Assembly (NCBI RefSeq): GCF_019801175.1 | Contig: NZ_JAHVJR010000003.1 | Coordinates: 371,001-435,000, forward strand | Origin: Vannielia litorea | GTDB taxonomy: Bacteria; Pseudomonadota; Alphaproteobacteria; Rhodobacterales; Rhodobacteraceae | Direction: 5' to 3' | DNA: 64,000 bases | Shown here: positions 26,274 to 33,891 of the stretch, piece by piece | Layout of the letters: the number at the start of each line of letters is the position of its first letter | Position numbering within the stretch: the stretch's first letter is position 1 | Position numbers and translations under genes: made by a program | Notes under the pieces: model-generated | What the model was told of the DNA's origin: nothing | Databases searched by the model: none | Seen by the model: the letters and a program-made list of their open reading frames with translations, nothing else

Positions 26274-26389
26274 GGCACGCAACGAGCCCCAGGCTCGACC
26301 CCGGTGGGGTGGCATCATAGCCCCCACCCAGTCGCCCCACCGGGGTGCCAGACTACAGTGCCCGTCGGCTTTGTCCGGCGGGCCTTTTT
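26274..26389 (+). ncRNA. candidate orphan small RNA of about 115 nt
   Basis: No plus-strand gene exists between the DUF2794 start and imuB, yet a strong plus-strand terminator is present. Structure: GGCAC (26274-26278) pairs with GTGCC (26345-26349); inside lie a small hairpin GAGCC/GGCTC (26284-26296) and a perfect 11-bp stem CCCCGGTGGGG (26299-26309) with CCCCACCGGGG (26335-26345). The terminator at 26360-26389 ends the transcript. I compared it mentally with 4.5S, 6S, tmRNA and RNase P RNA and see no match. The basis is sequence structure only. Confidence 0.5.
26360..26389 (+). terminator. rho-independent terminator of the candidate small RNA
   Basis: GCCCGTCGG (26360-26368) pairs with CCGGCGGGC (26375-26383), 9 bp with one T-G pair, then C and five T. 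The opposite strand has no U tract, so it does not serve imuB. Confidence 0.85.
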
Positions 26390-26399
26390 CTGTTCGGGG

Positions 26400-28073
26400 T
26401 CAGGCGAACCGCCCGTGGCAGAACCAGCCGCCCGAGACCGCCCCGCCGTGGGCGTAGAACAGCCAGAGCCGCGCGCCGCAGGCGGTTTCGACCTGCCAGT
26501 AATCGCGCTGCCCGCTCCGCCATGCCGGCTCGTCGAGCCACCATTCGGGGGCGATCCGCTCGGGCCCGGTGGCCGAGGCGGTGGCAAACTGGCGGCGGCG
26601 CCAGCGGAAGGCCAGCGGCAGGGCGGCGGGCCGGTCGCCGGGCGGGCCGGAGGGGGTGACGAACTCGGGCGCAAACAGGGTCAGCGGGCGCGGCTCTGTG
26701 GGGCGGGGGGGCCAGTCGGTGGCGGGCGCGGACCATGCGGCGGCGCGGAGCTGGGTGGCCTTTTCGGGCACGTGGCTGTCGCCGGGGTGGAGCCGGTGGA
26801 TCTGCTCCAGCCCGACCCGCGCGCCCAGCCGCCCGATCAGGTCATCGAGCGCGGTGTCGTTTTGCAGCCGGGCGGCGGCATCGGCGCTGGCCCCGGCGTG
26901 GCCGCGGTGCTGCACCGCGTGGACCGGCTCGGTGACGGTGGCCACCAGCCGGATCACGTCGATCCCGTCACCGGCATCGACCTCGGCCAGCTTCATCCGC
27001 AGCAGGGGGCGCAGGCGCTCGGGGTCGGCGGAGGGGCGGGCGAGGCCCAACTCGAGCACCTGGGCGCTGTGATCGCAGCGCAGCAGGTGCAGCCGGAGCC
27101 GCCGGGCGCCCATGCCGCGCGCGCGCAGCCGGGCCTCCAGCGCGGGCAGCAGCCGGTCGATCCCGGCGGCGAGGTCGGGCTCCAGCCCGATCGGCTCGGG
27201 CAGGGTCAGCCGCACGGCATAGCGCGGCTCGGGGCGGGCGGGAGAGACCGGCTCGGGGGCGGTGCCGAAGGCCTGGTCGAGCCGCAGCACCAGATCGGCG
27301 CCGAAGCGGCGGGCCAGGGCGGCGCGGGGCTGGGCGGCCAGCTCCTCGACCCGGCGCAGCCCGAGGCGGGCAAGCTGCTGGGTGGTCTTGGGCGGCAGGC
27401 GCAGCGCGGCCAGCGGCAGCGGTGCCAGAGCCTCGCGGGCCATGCCGGGCGCGGCGATGCGGGCCTCTGGCGAAGGCGTATCGGCGACCAGCGGGGGCGG
27501 GCCGCCACGCTCCCAGTGCCGCCGTTTCACCGCGCGGGCGCGGGTGGCATAGGCCTCTTGGTCGATCGCATCGCCCGAGCGCAGCGCCCCCGGCCCCTGG
27601 CCCGCGAACCGCGCCAGCGCCCAGGCCGCGCCGACGGTATCGGCCACCCCGGAGCAGACCGTCAGCCCGAGCTGGGCGCAATCGGCCTCGGCCTCGCCCA
27701 TCAGCCCGGCCTCGCCGCCGAAGAGATGGGCGCAGCCAGTGATATCCACCACCAGCCCCTCGGGCGGGGCCTCGCTGATCCAGGGAGAGAACTTGCCGGC
27801 CCAGCGGCGCAGAACGGTGAGAAACCCGGCCTCGATGGCGGGCCGCTCCAGCCGGGTGACGAGATCGGGGCAGACCGCCTGCGCATCGCGCAGCGGTTGG
27901 CCGGGGCGCAGCCCGGCGGCGGAGGCGGTGCGCGACAGCGAAGCGAGGCTGACCACGTTGCCGCTTTCGCGCACCACGGCCAGCGGCACCTCGGCAAGCG
28001 CGGGCTCGGCACGGATCAGCCGCTCGGCGGCAAGCCGGGGGAACCACAGCGAGAGGATTCGGCGGTTGGGCAT
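26400..28073 (-). CDS. imuB: ImuB, inactive Y-family polymerase homologue of the mutasome
   Basis: 557 residues. The N-terminus MPNRRILSLWFPRLAAERL and the C-terminal WWLDEPAWRSGQRDYWQVETACGARLWLF ... GWFCHGRFA are typical of ImuB. ImuB lacks the Y-family catalytic acids and serves as the hub joining DnaE2, ImuA and the beta clamp in damage-induced mutagenesis. Unusually for the group, dnaE2 is not adjacent (it is at 12552) and no imuA lies directly upstream, where an I78-type inhibitor gene is found. No obvious LexA box was identified upstream. Confidence 0.88.
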   Translation of the reverse strand: MPNRRILSLWFPRLAAERLIRAEPALAEVPLAVVRESGNVVSLASLSRTASAAGLRPGQPLRDAQAVCPDLVTRLERPAIEAGFLTVLRRWAGKFSPWISEAPPEGLVVDITGCAHLFGGEAGLMGEAEADCAQLGLTVCSGVADTVGAAWALARFAGQGPGALRSGDAIDQEAYATRARAVKRRHWERGGPPPLVADTPSPEARIAAPGMAREALAPLPLAALRLPPKTTQQLARLGLRRVEELAAQPRAALARRFGADLVLRLDQAFGTAPEPVSPARPEPRYAVRLTLPEPIGLEPDLAAGIDRLLPALEARLRARGMGARRLRLHLLRCDHSAQVLELGLARPSADPERLRPLLRMKLAEVDAGDGIDVIRLVATVTEPVHAVQHRGHAGASADAAARLQNDTALDDLIGRLGARVGLEQIHRLHPGDSHVPEKATQLRAAAWSAPATDWPPRPTEPRPLTLFAPEFVTPSGPPGDRPAALPLAFRWRRRQFATASATGPERIAPEWWLDEPAWRSGQRDYWQVETACGARLWLFYAHGGAVSGGWFCHGRFA

Positions 28074-28156
28074 GAGGCGGCAGCAGGTGTGTTCGTGATT
28101 TGTTCTATTTTAGCCCTGCACCATGCGGGAGTCGAGTCCGCCTGTTCCGGGGTGGA

Positions 28157-28477
28157 TCAGCCGCAGGTGACGCGGGTAATCAGGCCGGCGGGGTCGAGGT
28201 AGAAGTTCATCCGGTAGGGATTGTACTCCTGGGTCACGATGCCGCCGTGGGGGATGACCCGGATCTGGCGGGTGACGCCGAGCGTGGGGATCACGCTGGA
28301 GGGTTGGCCGATGGCGGCGGTGCGATAGGTGGAGGCGCCGCAAATGTCAGGCTCGCGCTCCACGAGGCCGCTGTCGGCATTGTCCTGCAGCGGATCGTCG
28401 CTCGGGGGGAGGTCTTCAACCGGGGGCTGACAGGCGGCGAGTGCCGTCAGGAGAATCAGGGCCTTGAGAGATTTCAT
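28157..28477 (-). CDS. I78-family peptidase-inhibitor lipoprotein
   Basis: The 106-residue precursor has a lipobox (LLTALAAC) and then the I78 pattern CGASTYRTAAIGQPSSV ... RVIPHGGIVTQEYNPYRMNFYLD ... ITRVTCG. I78 proteins (Aspergillus elastase inhibitor type) are thought to inhibit serine peptidases; this one would be tethered to a membrane facing the periplasm. The start ATG 28477 is set by the signal peptide. It is divergent from adhC. Confidence 0.85.
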   Translation of the reverse strand: MKSLKALILLTALAACQPPVEDLPPSDDPLQDNADSGLVEREPDICGASTYRTAAIGQPSSVIPTLGVTRQIRVIPHGGIVTQEYNPYRMNFYLDPAGLITRVTCG

Positions 28478-28561
28478 CGCGGGTTTCTTCCCATATCCGG
28501 TTGAATAAACGCAGAGATTCCCCCACGGTTCCGCGCGACAGATTAACGGGAGTTTCGACAA

Positions 28562-29689
28562 ATGAAAACGCGCGCCGCGGTGGCCCTTGAGGCTGGCAAA
28601 CCGCTTGAGATCATGGAGGTGAACCTTGAGGGCCCGAAGGCGGGCGAGGTTCTGGTGGAGATCAAGGCGACGGGGATTTGCCACACCGATGAGTTCACCC
28701 GCTCGGGCGATGACCCGGAGGGGCTGTTTCCGTCCATCCTTGGCCATGAGGGCGCGGGGGTTGTGCTGGAGGTGGGCGAGGGCGTGACCACGCTGAAGCC
28801 GGGCGACCACGTGATCCCGCTCTACACCCCGGAATGCCGGGAGTGCGCCTCTTGCCTGAGCGGCAAGACCAACCTGTGCACCGCGATCCGCAATACGCAA
28901 GGCCAGGGCCTGATGCCTGACGGCACGACCCGGTTCTCGATGCTCGATGGCACGCCGATCTATCACTACATGGGCTGTTCCACCTTTGCGAACCACACGG
29001 TGATGCCCGAGATCGCGCTGGCCAAGGTGCGCGAGGACGCGCCCTTCGACAAGATCTGCTACATCGGCTGCGGCGTGACCACCGGCATCGGGGCCGTCAT
29101 TAACACGGCAGGTGTTGAGATTGGGTCAACGGCCGCCGTTTTTGGCCTCGGCGGCATCGGGCTGAACGTGATCCAGGGCCTGCGGATGGCGGGCTGCGAC
29201 AAGATCATCGGGGTCGATCTGAACGACGACAAGGCGGAGATGGCGAAGAAATTCGGCATGACACACTTCGTTAACCCTTCGAAGGTAGAGAACACGGTGC
29301 AGGCCATTGTGGACCTGACGAAGACCGAGCTCGACCAGATCGGCGGCGTGGACTACTCGTTCGACGCCACCGGCAACGTGAAGGTGATGCGCGACGCGCT
29401 GGAATGCTCGCACCGCGGCTGGGGCGTGAGCGTGATCATCGGCGTGGCGCCGGCAGGGGCCGAGATCAGCACCCGCCCGTTCCAGCTGGTGACGGGCCGG
29501 GTCTGGAAGGGCACGGCCTTCGGCGGCGCCAAGGGCCGGACGGATGTGCCGAAGTTCGTGGACTGGTACATGGACGGAAAGATCGAGATCGACCCGATGA
29601 TCACCCACAAGCTGAAGCTCGATGACATCAACGAAGGGTTCGAGCTGATGCACGCCGGCAAATCCATCCGCGCCGTGGTGGAGTATTGA
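28562..29689 (+). CDS. adhC: S-(hydroxymethyl)glutathione dehydrogenase, class III alcohol dehydrogenase
   Basis: The 375-residue zinc enzyme oxidises S-hydroxymethylglutathione (formaldehyde plus glutathione) with NAD, the step before FghA (11078). Catalytic zinc ligands lie in ATGICHTDE and LGHEGAG; structural zinc cysteines are in ECRECASCLSGKTNLC; the Rossmann motif is VFGLGGIGLNVIQG. Formaldehyde may arise from methylated compounds such as those broken down by DmdA-type pathways; that link is inference. The next gene overlaps its stop. Confidence 0.95.
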   Translation: MKTRAAVALEAGKPLEIMEVNLEGPKAGEVLVEIKATGICHTDEFTRSGDDPEGLFPSILGHEGAGVVLEVGEGVTTLKPGDHVIPLYTPECRECASCLSGKTNLCTAIRNTQGQGLMPDGTTRFSMLDGTPIYHYMGCSTFANHTVMPEIALAKVREDAPFDKICYIGCGVTTGIGAVINTAGVEIGSTAAVFGLGGIGLNVIQGLRMAGCDKIIGVDLNDDKAEMAKKFGMTHFVNPSKVENTVQAIVDLTKTELDQIGGVDYSFDATGNVKVMRDALECSHRGWGVSVIIGVAPAGAEISTRPFQLVTGRVWKGTAFGGAKGRTDVPKFVDWYMDGKIEIDPMITHKLKLDDINEGFELMHAGKSIRAVVEY

Positions 29690-30060
29690 TCCGCGCTGCT
29701 GCCCTCGTGGCGGCACTGGCGGCCAGCCCCGCGCTGGCCGCTCCGCTGCTCGAACTCCGCGTCGGCCCGGTGGCGGCCGAGGCCGAGGCGAGAGACATCG
29801 TGAGCGTTGCCCCGGTGCTCGATGCGCAGCCGGGCTTCGACATTACCATCTCGGAGCGGTTCAGCGAGGCGGTGGGCAAGCTTACGGCGGCTCACGTGGG
29901 CGAGGAGCTGCGGCTCTCGATCTGCGGCGAGGTGGTGATGCGGCCCCGGATCATGGAGCCGATTTTGGGCACCGGGATGCGGCTGATGCCGATTCCACCC
30001 GAGAAGGCGCAGCCCTACCTGCTGTGGCTCACCGGGCGGGAGCCTTGCCCGGAGGAGTGA
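29686..30060 (+). CDS. secreted small protein with SecD-head-like domain
   Basis: The 124-residue protein appears to start at a TTG (29686) that overlaps the adhC stop as TTGA. An export signal (MIRAAALVAALAASPALA) is followed by a domain resembling the SecDF periplasmic head: ITISERFSEAVGKLTAAHVGEELRLSICGEVVMRPRI. Membrane-free proteins with this domain are known but not well characterised. Coupling to adhC suggests a shared operon, but not necessarily a shared function. The TTG start and the domain assignment are both uncertain. Confidence 0.6.
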   Translation: MIRAAALVAALAASPALAAPLLELRVGPVAAEAEARDIVSVAPVLDAQPGFDITISERFSEAVGKLTAAHVGEELRLSICGEVVMRPRIMEPILGTGMRLMPIPPEKAQPYLLWLTGREPCPEE

Positions 30061-30161
30061 GCGGCGCAGGGCCGAAGCGCCCTGCGGGTACGATCAAGGC
30101 CACGGCCCGAGGGAACCGGCGCGGCATTTGCGCGGTTCATCCTGCATAGGAGGGCCTGCCG

Positions 30162-30491
30162 ATGAACACCAAACCCAGCTTCCCGACCGATCTTTTGCCC
30201 AGCGAAGAAGCCCAGAGCCGCCTTGTGCCGGTGGCCGTGGCCTGCGGGCTGGTGGCGGGGGGCGCGCTGCTGTGGCGGGCCAAGCCGCGCGCGCTGGAAA
30301 TCCCCGACCCGGTGCCGCTGGGCGCGAAACCGTCGAAGAGCCTGTTCCGCCGGATGGCCCGCCGCTCGCGCGACGGGGTGCACAAGATCGCGCCCGGCAA
30401 CATCTCGGTGTCGCTGGGGCGCTCGCTGGTGATCGCGGGCGGGGCGCTGCTGCTGACGCGGCTGCTCGATGAGCTGGCGGGCGAAGACTAA
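30162..30491 (+). CDS. small protein with two hydrophobic segments
   Basis: 109 residues, AGGAGG nine bases before ATG 30162. Two hydrophobic stretches (PVAVACGLVAGGALLW and SLVIAGGALLLTRLL) flank a basic central part (KSLFRRMARRSRDG), consistent with a small inner-membrane protein. I do not recognise a family. The stop overlaps by four bases the end of the convergent methyltransferase gene. Confidence 0.62.
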   Translation: MNTKPSFPTDLLPSEEAQSRLVPVAVACGLVAGGALLWRAKPRALEIPDPVPLGAKPSKSLFRRMARRSRDGVHKIAPGNISVSLGRSLVIAGGALLLTRLLDELAGED

Positions 30492-31099
30492 CCCTTTCGC
30501 GCCACCACGAAACGCGCTGGCGGATTGGCCGGGTAGTTGCCGGTTTCGACGATCGTCAGCCCGGCGGCCTCGTGCAGCGCGTCGATTTCCGCAACCTTGA
30601 AGAAGCGAACCTTGGGCGCCTGCCGGAACAGCCGCATCGCGCCGATCAGCGGGCGCAGATACCACATGCGGCTGAGCGCGGTGGTCTTGGTGATCACGTA
30701 GCCGCCCGGTTTGACGCGGGCGGCGAGGGCGGCGACGGCGGCGGCGGGATCGGGCACCAGATGCAGGAGATTGAAGGCGATGGCGGCGTCGAACGGGCCT
30801 TTGGGCAGGGTGTCGACCCCGGTTTGCTCCAGCGTGATGTTGGTCAGGCCATCGGCGTCGATCCGGCTGCGGGCGATCTCCAGCAGAGCATCGGCGATGT
30901 CGGTGGCTACGATCCGGCCCGCGTGGGGCGCGAGGCGGCGGGCGGTGGTGCCGGTGCCTGCGCCAGCCTCCAGCACAGACGCATCGGCGGCGAGGTAGCT
31001 GGCGGTGCGCTCCAGCGTGGTGGCATAGGCGGCCTCGTCCGAGATCGGGCGGGCGGCGTAACGGGGGGCGACCTTGTTCCAGAATTTTGCGTCGGTCAT
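30488..31099 (-). CDS. class I SAM-dependent methyltransferase
   Basis: 203 residues with the SAM-binding motif I VLEAGAGTGTTARRL, motif II acidic residue in IVATDIADALLEIA, and DAAIAFNLLHLVPDP. The substrate cannot be told from sequence; the general pattern is that of UbiE/Methyltransf_11 proteins. It is divergent from the LysR gene (about 100 bases between starts), so that regulator may control it. Confidence 0.82.
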   Translation of the reverse strand: MTDAKFWNKVAPRYAARPISDEAAYATTLERTASYLAADASVLEAGAGTGTTARRLAPHAGRIVATDIADALLEIARSRIDADGLTNITLEQTGVDTLPKGPFDAAIAFNLLHLVPDPAAAVAALAARVKPGGYVITKTTALSRMWYLRPLIGAMRLFRQAPKVRFFKVAEIDALHEAAGLTIVETGNYPANPPARFVVARKG

Positions 31100-31196
31100 G
31101 GCGGGCTCCGTGGAATTGATCTGCGGGTTTGATCTGTTGGCGCAGATGTAGCCAAACGCGGATCACATAAGAATTGCCTGATTTCGCATTTGTTCT

Positions 31197-32111
31197 ATGC
31201 ATATGTGCATGAAACCCCCTGCTGCCTCCTTCGACTGGAACCAGGCGCGCGCCTTTCTGGCGGCTGCCGAGGAGGGCTCGCTCTCGGCCGCCGCGCGCAA
31301 GCTGGGGCAGACCCAGCCGACGCTGGGGCGGCAGGTGAGCGGGCTGGAGGAGGCGCTTGGGGTCACGCTATTCGAGCGGGCGGGGCGCAGCTTGCAGCTC
31401 ACGCAGGCGGGGCGGGAACTGCTGCCGCATCTGCGCAGCATGGAGGAAAGCGCGGGCCACGTGGCGATGGTGGCCGCCGGGCAGGCGCAGGGGCTGAAGG
31501 GGCGCGTGGTGATCTCGGCCTCCGATATGGTGGCGGCGCGCACCCTGCCGCCGATCATCGCCAGGTTGGCGCGTACTGCGCCGGAGCTGGAGATCGAGTT
31601 GATCTCTTCCAACAGCCTGTCGGACCTGACCCGGCGCGAGGCCGATATCGCCCTGCGCCATGTGCGCCCCACCGAGCCGGAACTGGTGGCCCGGCTTGTC
31701 GCGGAGCAGGCGGCGAAGTTCTATGCGGCCACTGCCTACCTTGAGCGGGCCGGGCGCCCGGAGAGCGTTGCGGCGCTTGGAAAGCACGATTGGGTGGGGC
31801 ACGCGAGTGCGGAGACGATGCTGGAGTATCTTGCGGGCAAGGGTATTGAGGTGCCGCGCGAAAGGGTACGCGTGGTGGCTGACAACGGGCTCGCTTATTG
31901 GGAGCTGGTGCGGCAGGGCATGGGGATCGGCATCATGGCGCGCGAGGAGGTGCAATTGGGCGAGGGGATTGAGCCGGTGTTGCCCGATTACACCTTCATG
32001 ACCATCCCGGTCTGGCTGGTGGCGCATTCCGAGTTGCACTCCTCGCGCCGCATCCGGGTGGTTTGGGACTATCTCGCGGAGGCGCTTTCAAAGCGGGCGG
32101 CGAAGCCCTAG
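31197..32111 (+). CDS. LysR-family transcriptional regulator
   Basis: 304 residues: winged helix-turn-helix at the N-terminus (FLAAAEEGSLSAAARKLGQTQPTLGRQVSGLEEALG) and a periplasmic-binding-protein-like effector domain. In-frame ATGs at 31197, 31203 and 31209 compete and none has a clear ribosome site. LysR genes often regulate the divergent neighbour, here the methyltransferase. The segment from 31120 to 31200 is AT-richer and likely holds both promoters. Confidence 0.88.
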   Translation: MHMCMKPPAASFDWNQARAFLAAAEEGSLSAAARKLGQTQPTLGRQVSGLEEALGVTLFERAGRSLQLTQAGRELLPHLRSMEESAGHVAMVAAGQAQGLKGRVVISASDMVAARTLPPIIARLARTAPELEIELISSNSLSDLTRREADIALRHVRPTEPELVARLVAEQAAKFYAATAYLERAGRPESVAALGKHDWVGHASAETMLEYLAGKGIEVPRERVRVVADNGLAYWELVRQGMGIGIMAREEVQLGEGIEPVLPDYTFMTIPVWLVAHSELHSSRRIRVVWDYLAEALSKRAAKP

Positions 32112-32121
32112 GTATTGGCCC

Positions 32122-32829
32122 ATGGATAACAAGAACAACACACCTCTCCTCGCCGTCCTGATCGACGCCGACAACACCTCTCCCAAATGGGCCAAGGCGA
32201 TCTTTGACGAGATTGCGGGCATGGGCGAGGCCTCGGTGCGCAGGGTCTATGGCGACTTTTCTTCCAACCAGATGAACGGCTGGGCAAAGGTGCAGGCTGA
32301 ATTCGGTCTCGTGCCGCATCACCAGCCGGCGAATACCGTGGGCAAGAACGCGAGCGATATCGCGCTGGTGATCGACGCGATGGACCTGCTGCATACGGGC
32401 CGGTTTGATGGGTTCATTCTGGTCTCGTCCGATAGCGACTTTACCCGGTTGGCCTCGCGTATCCGCGAACAGGGCTACGACGTGTTCGGCATCGGGGCGC
32501 AGAAGACGCCCGAAGCCTTCCGGAAGGCCTGCAAGCGGTTCATCTTTCTGGAAAACCTCGAAGGCGCGCCGCAGCAAAAGCAATCGGCCAAGGGCGGCGA
32601 CAAGCTGAACGAGGCCCGCGACATGATCTTCCGCGCGATGGACGCGCTGGAGACCGAGGACGACTGGTACGCGCTGGGGCCGCTGGGCCAGCAGGTGACG
32701 ACGGCCAACCCCGATTTTGACGTGCGAACCTATGGATTCCGCAAGTTCTCCGACCTTGTGGGCAAGATCCCGGTACTGGAAACCCGGCGTGGGTCGGGGA
32801 ACCAGTTGCAGGTGCGGCGGGTGGATTGA
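32122..32829 (+). CDS. NYN-domain ribonuclease-like protein with C-terminal OST-HTH/LOTUS domain
   Basis: 235 residues. The NYN (PIN-like) domain shows its acidic metal residues: LIDADNTSP, DIALVIDAMDLL and VSSDSDFTRLASRIREQG. After a Gln/Lys linker, ALGPLGQQVTTANPDFDVRTYGFRKFSDLVGK is an OST-HTH (LOTUS) RNA-binding domain. This LabA/DUF88 combination suggests RNA cleavage or binding. It sits just before the AT-rich YaaC-like gene, but its own base composition is like the host's. Confidence 0.88.
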   Translation: MDNKNNTPLLAVLIDADNTSPKWAKAIFDEIAGMGEASVRRVYGDFSSNQMNGWAKVQAEFGLVPHHQPANTVGKNASDIALVIDAMDLLHTGRFDGFILVSSDSDFTRLASRIREQGYDVFGIGAQKTPEAFRKACKRFIFLENLEGAPQQKQSAKGGDKLNEARDMIFRAMDALETEDDWYALGPLGQQVTTANPDFDVRTYGFRKFSDLVGKIPVLETRRGSGNQLQVRRVD

Positions 32830-32861
32830 AATGCAATTAGGCTGACCGAGGACGCATCGAA

Positions 32862-33884
32862 ATGCTGGATGCTTCGGTTTGGAGCAAGCTGTCGTGGCTA
32901 GAAAGCCAAGATGCAGTGGGAACTTCGTATGAGCGACTTCACAAACGTTCGCTCAATACACGTCGTCGTCTAGAGATCACCGCAGCTGCAAAACAGGCCA
33001 GAGAGTATTTTGTGCAAGCAAGTCGATCCGACCTATCGGTGCGGCCGCTTTTGACTTTCTACGGCGTGTCCAGTCTTTCCCGCGCGTGCGTTCTTTTGAT
33101 TGGAAAGCACGAGGGCGAGAGTTCACTGCAAACGGGGCATGGGCTCAGGCAGGTTGGTTGGCGGAACAAGCTCAATGGAAACCTAGCGACTGCACTTGAA
33201 GGGCTGAATGCACTTTCGGTGGAGACGTGTGATGGTCTTTATTTGGATTTGGCCAAGCATACTAATAATCAAAACTGCCTTCACACAAATTCAAGCGCTG
33301 TCGATTGGTCTGTTTCTTATGAAGTGCCACAAAGTGGACAGTGCGTGAGTCTCGAGAGCCTCGTGTCGAGGATGCCAGATTTAAAGGAAGAGCTAACCAC
33401 TTCGGGGATTGAGTCGCGATTTGAGATGGTGAATAATATTTCGTACAGCCAAGATAGTGGATTGCTCATTAAGAAGGGCAATAAGAAGTCCAGTTCAGTT
33501 TTTCTGGCATATGAAGAGCTAGGATATACTCGAAACTCGGATGTCGGCTCAGAGAAGCTATCATGTTCCTCAGATATTTTTGCGAAATCACCGGTCCAGC
33601 TTCTAAATTCTCTGGTAGATTTGCCTTTTCCAGTTCCGAACCTATTTCTCGTTGAGCCACTTTGGGGGGGAGTCTCGCAAATTTGTTTTACCTTCAAGAT
33701 TTCGTTTATCTTAGGTATGTTGGCTCGATACTTCCCGACACATTGGATGAATCTGATTAACGGTGCAAAAGGCGACAGGCACCGATCCATTATTATTAAA
33801 TGTCAGCGCGTAGTGGAAGTGACGTTCCCGTTCCTCATCGAAGAATTGATTCGTTACAATGAAACTATGGTAGAAAAGGGCTAA
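32862..33884 (+). CDS. YaaC-like protein, AT-rich and probably horizontally acquired
   Basis: 340 residues with features that recall the YaaC family: YFVQASRSDLSVRPLLTFYGVSSLSRA near the N-terminus and SFILGMLARYFPTHWMNLI ... TFPFLIEELI near the C-terminus. Function of YaaC is not established. Sampled 60-base lines have about 40-52% G+C, against roughly 65% around, and codon choice (aat, att, ttt, aaa) differs from every neighbour. No transposase, integrase or repeat marks the edges. It could be a cargo or stand-alone defence gene, which is speculation. Confidence 0.6.
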   Translation: MLDASVWSKLSWLESQDAVGTSYERLHKRSLNTRRRLEITAAAKQAREYFVQASRSDLSVRPLLTFYGVSSLSRACVLLIGKHEGESSLQTGHGLRQVGWRNKLNGNLATALEGLNALSVETCDGLYLDLAKHTNNQNCLHTNSSAVDWSVSYEVPQSGQCVSLESLVSRMPDLKEELTTSGIESRFEMVNNISYSQDSGLLIKKGNKKSSSVFLAYEELGYTRNSDVGSEKLSCSSDIFAKSPVQLLNSLVDLPFPVPNLFLVEPLWGGVSQICFTFKISFILGMLARYFPTHWMNLINGAKGDRHRSIIIKCQRVVEVTFPFLIEELIRYNETMVEKG

Positions 33885-33891
33885 TGCTAGC

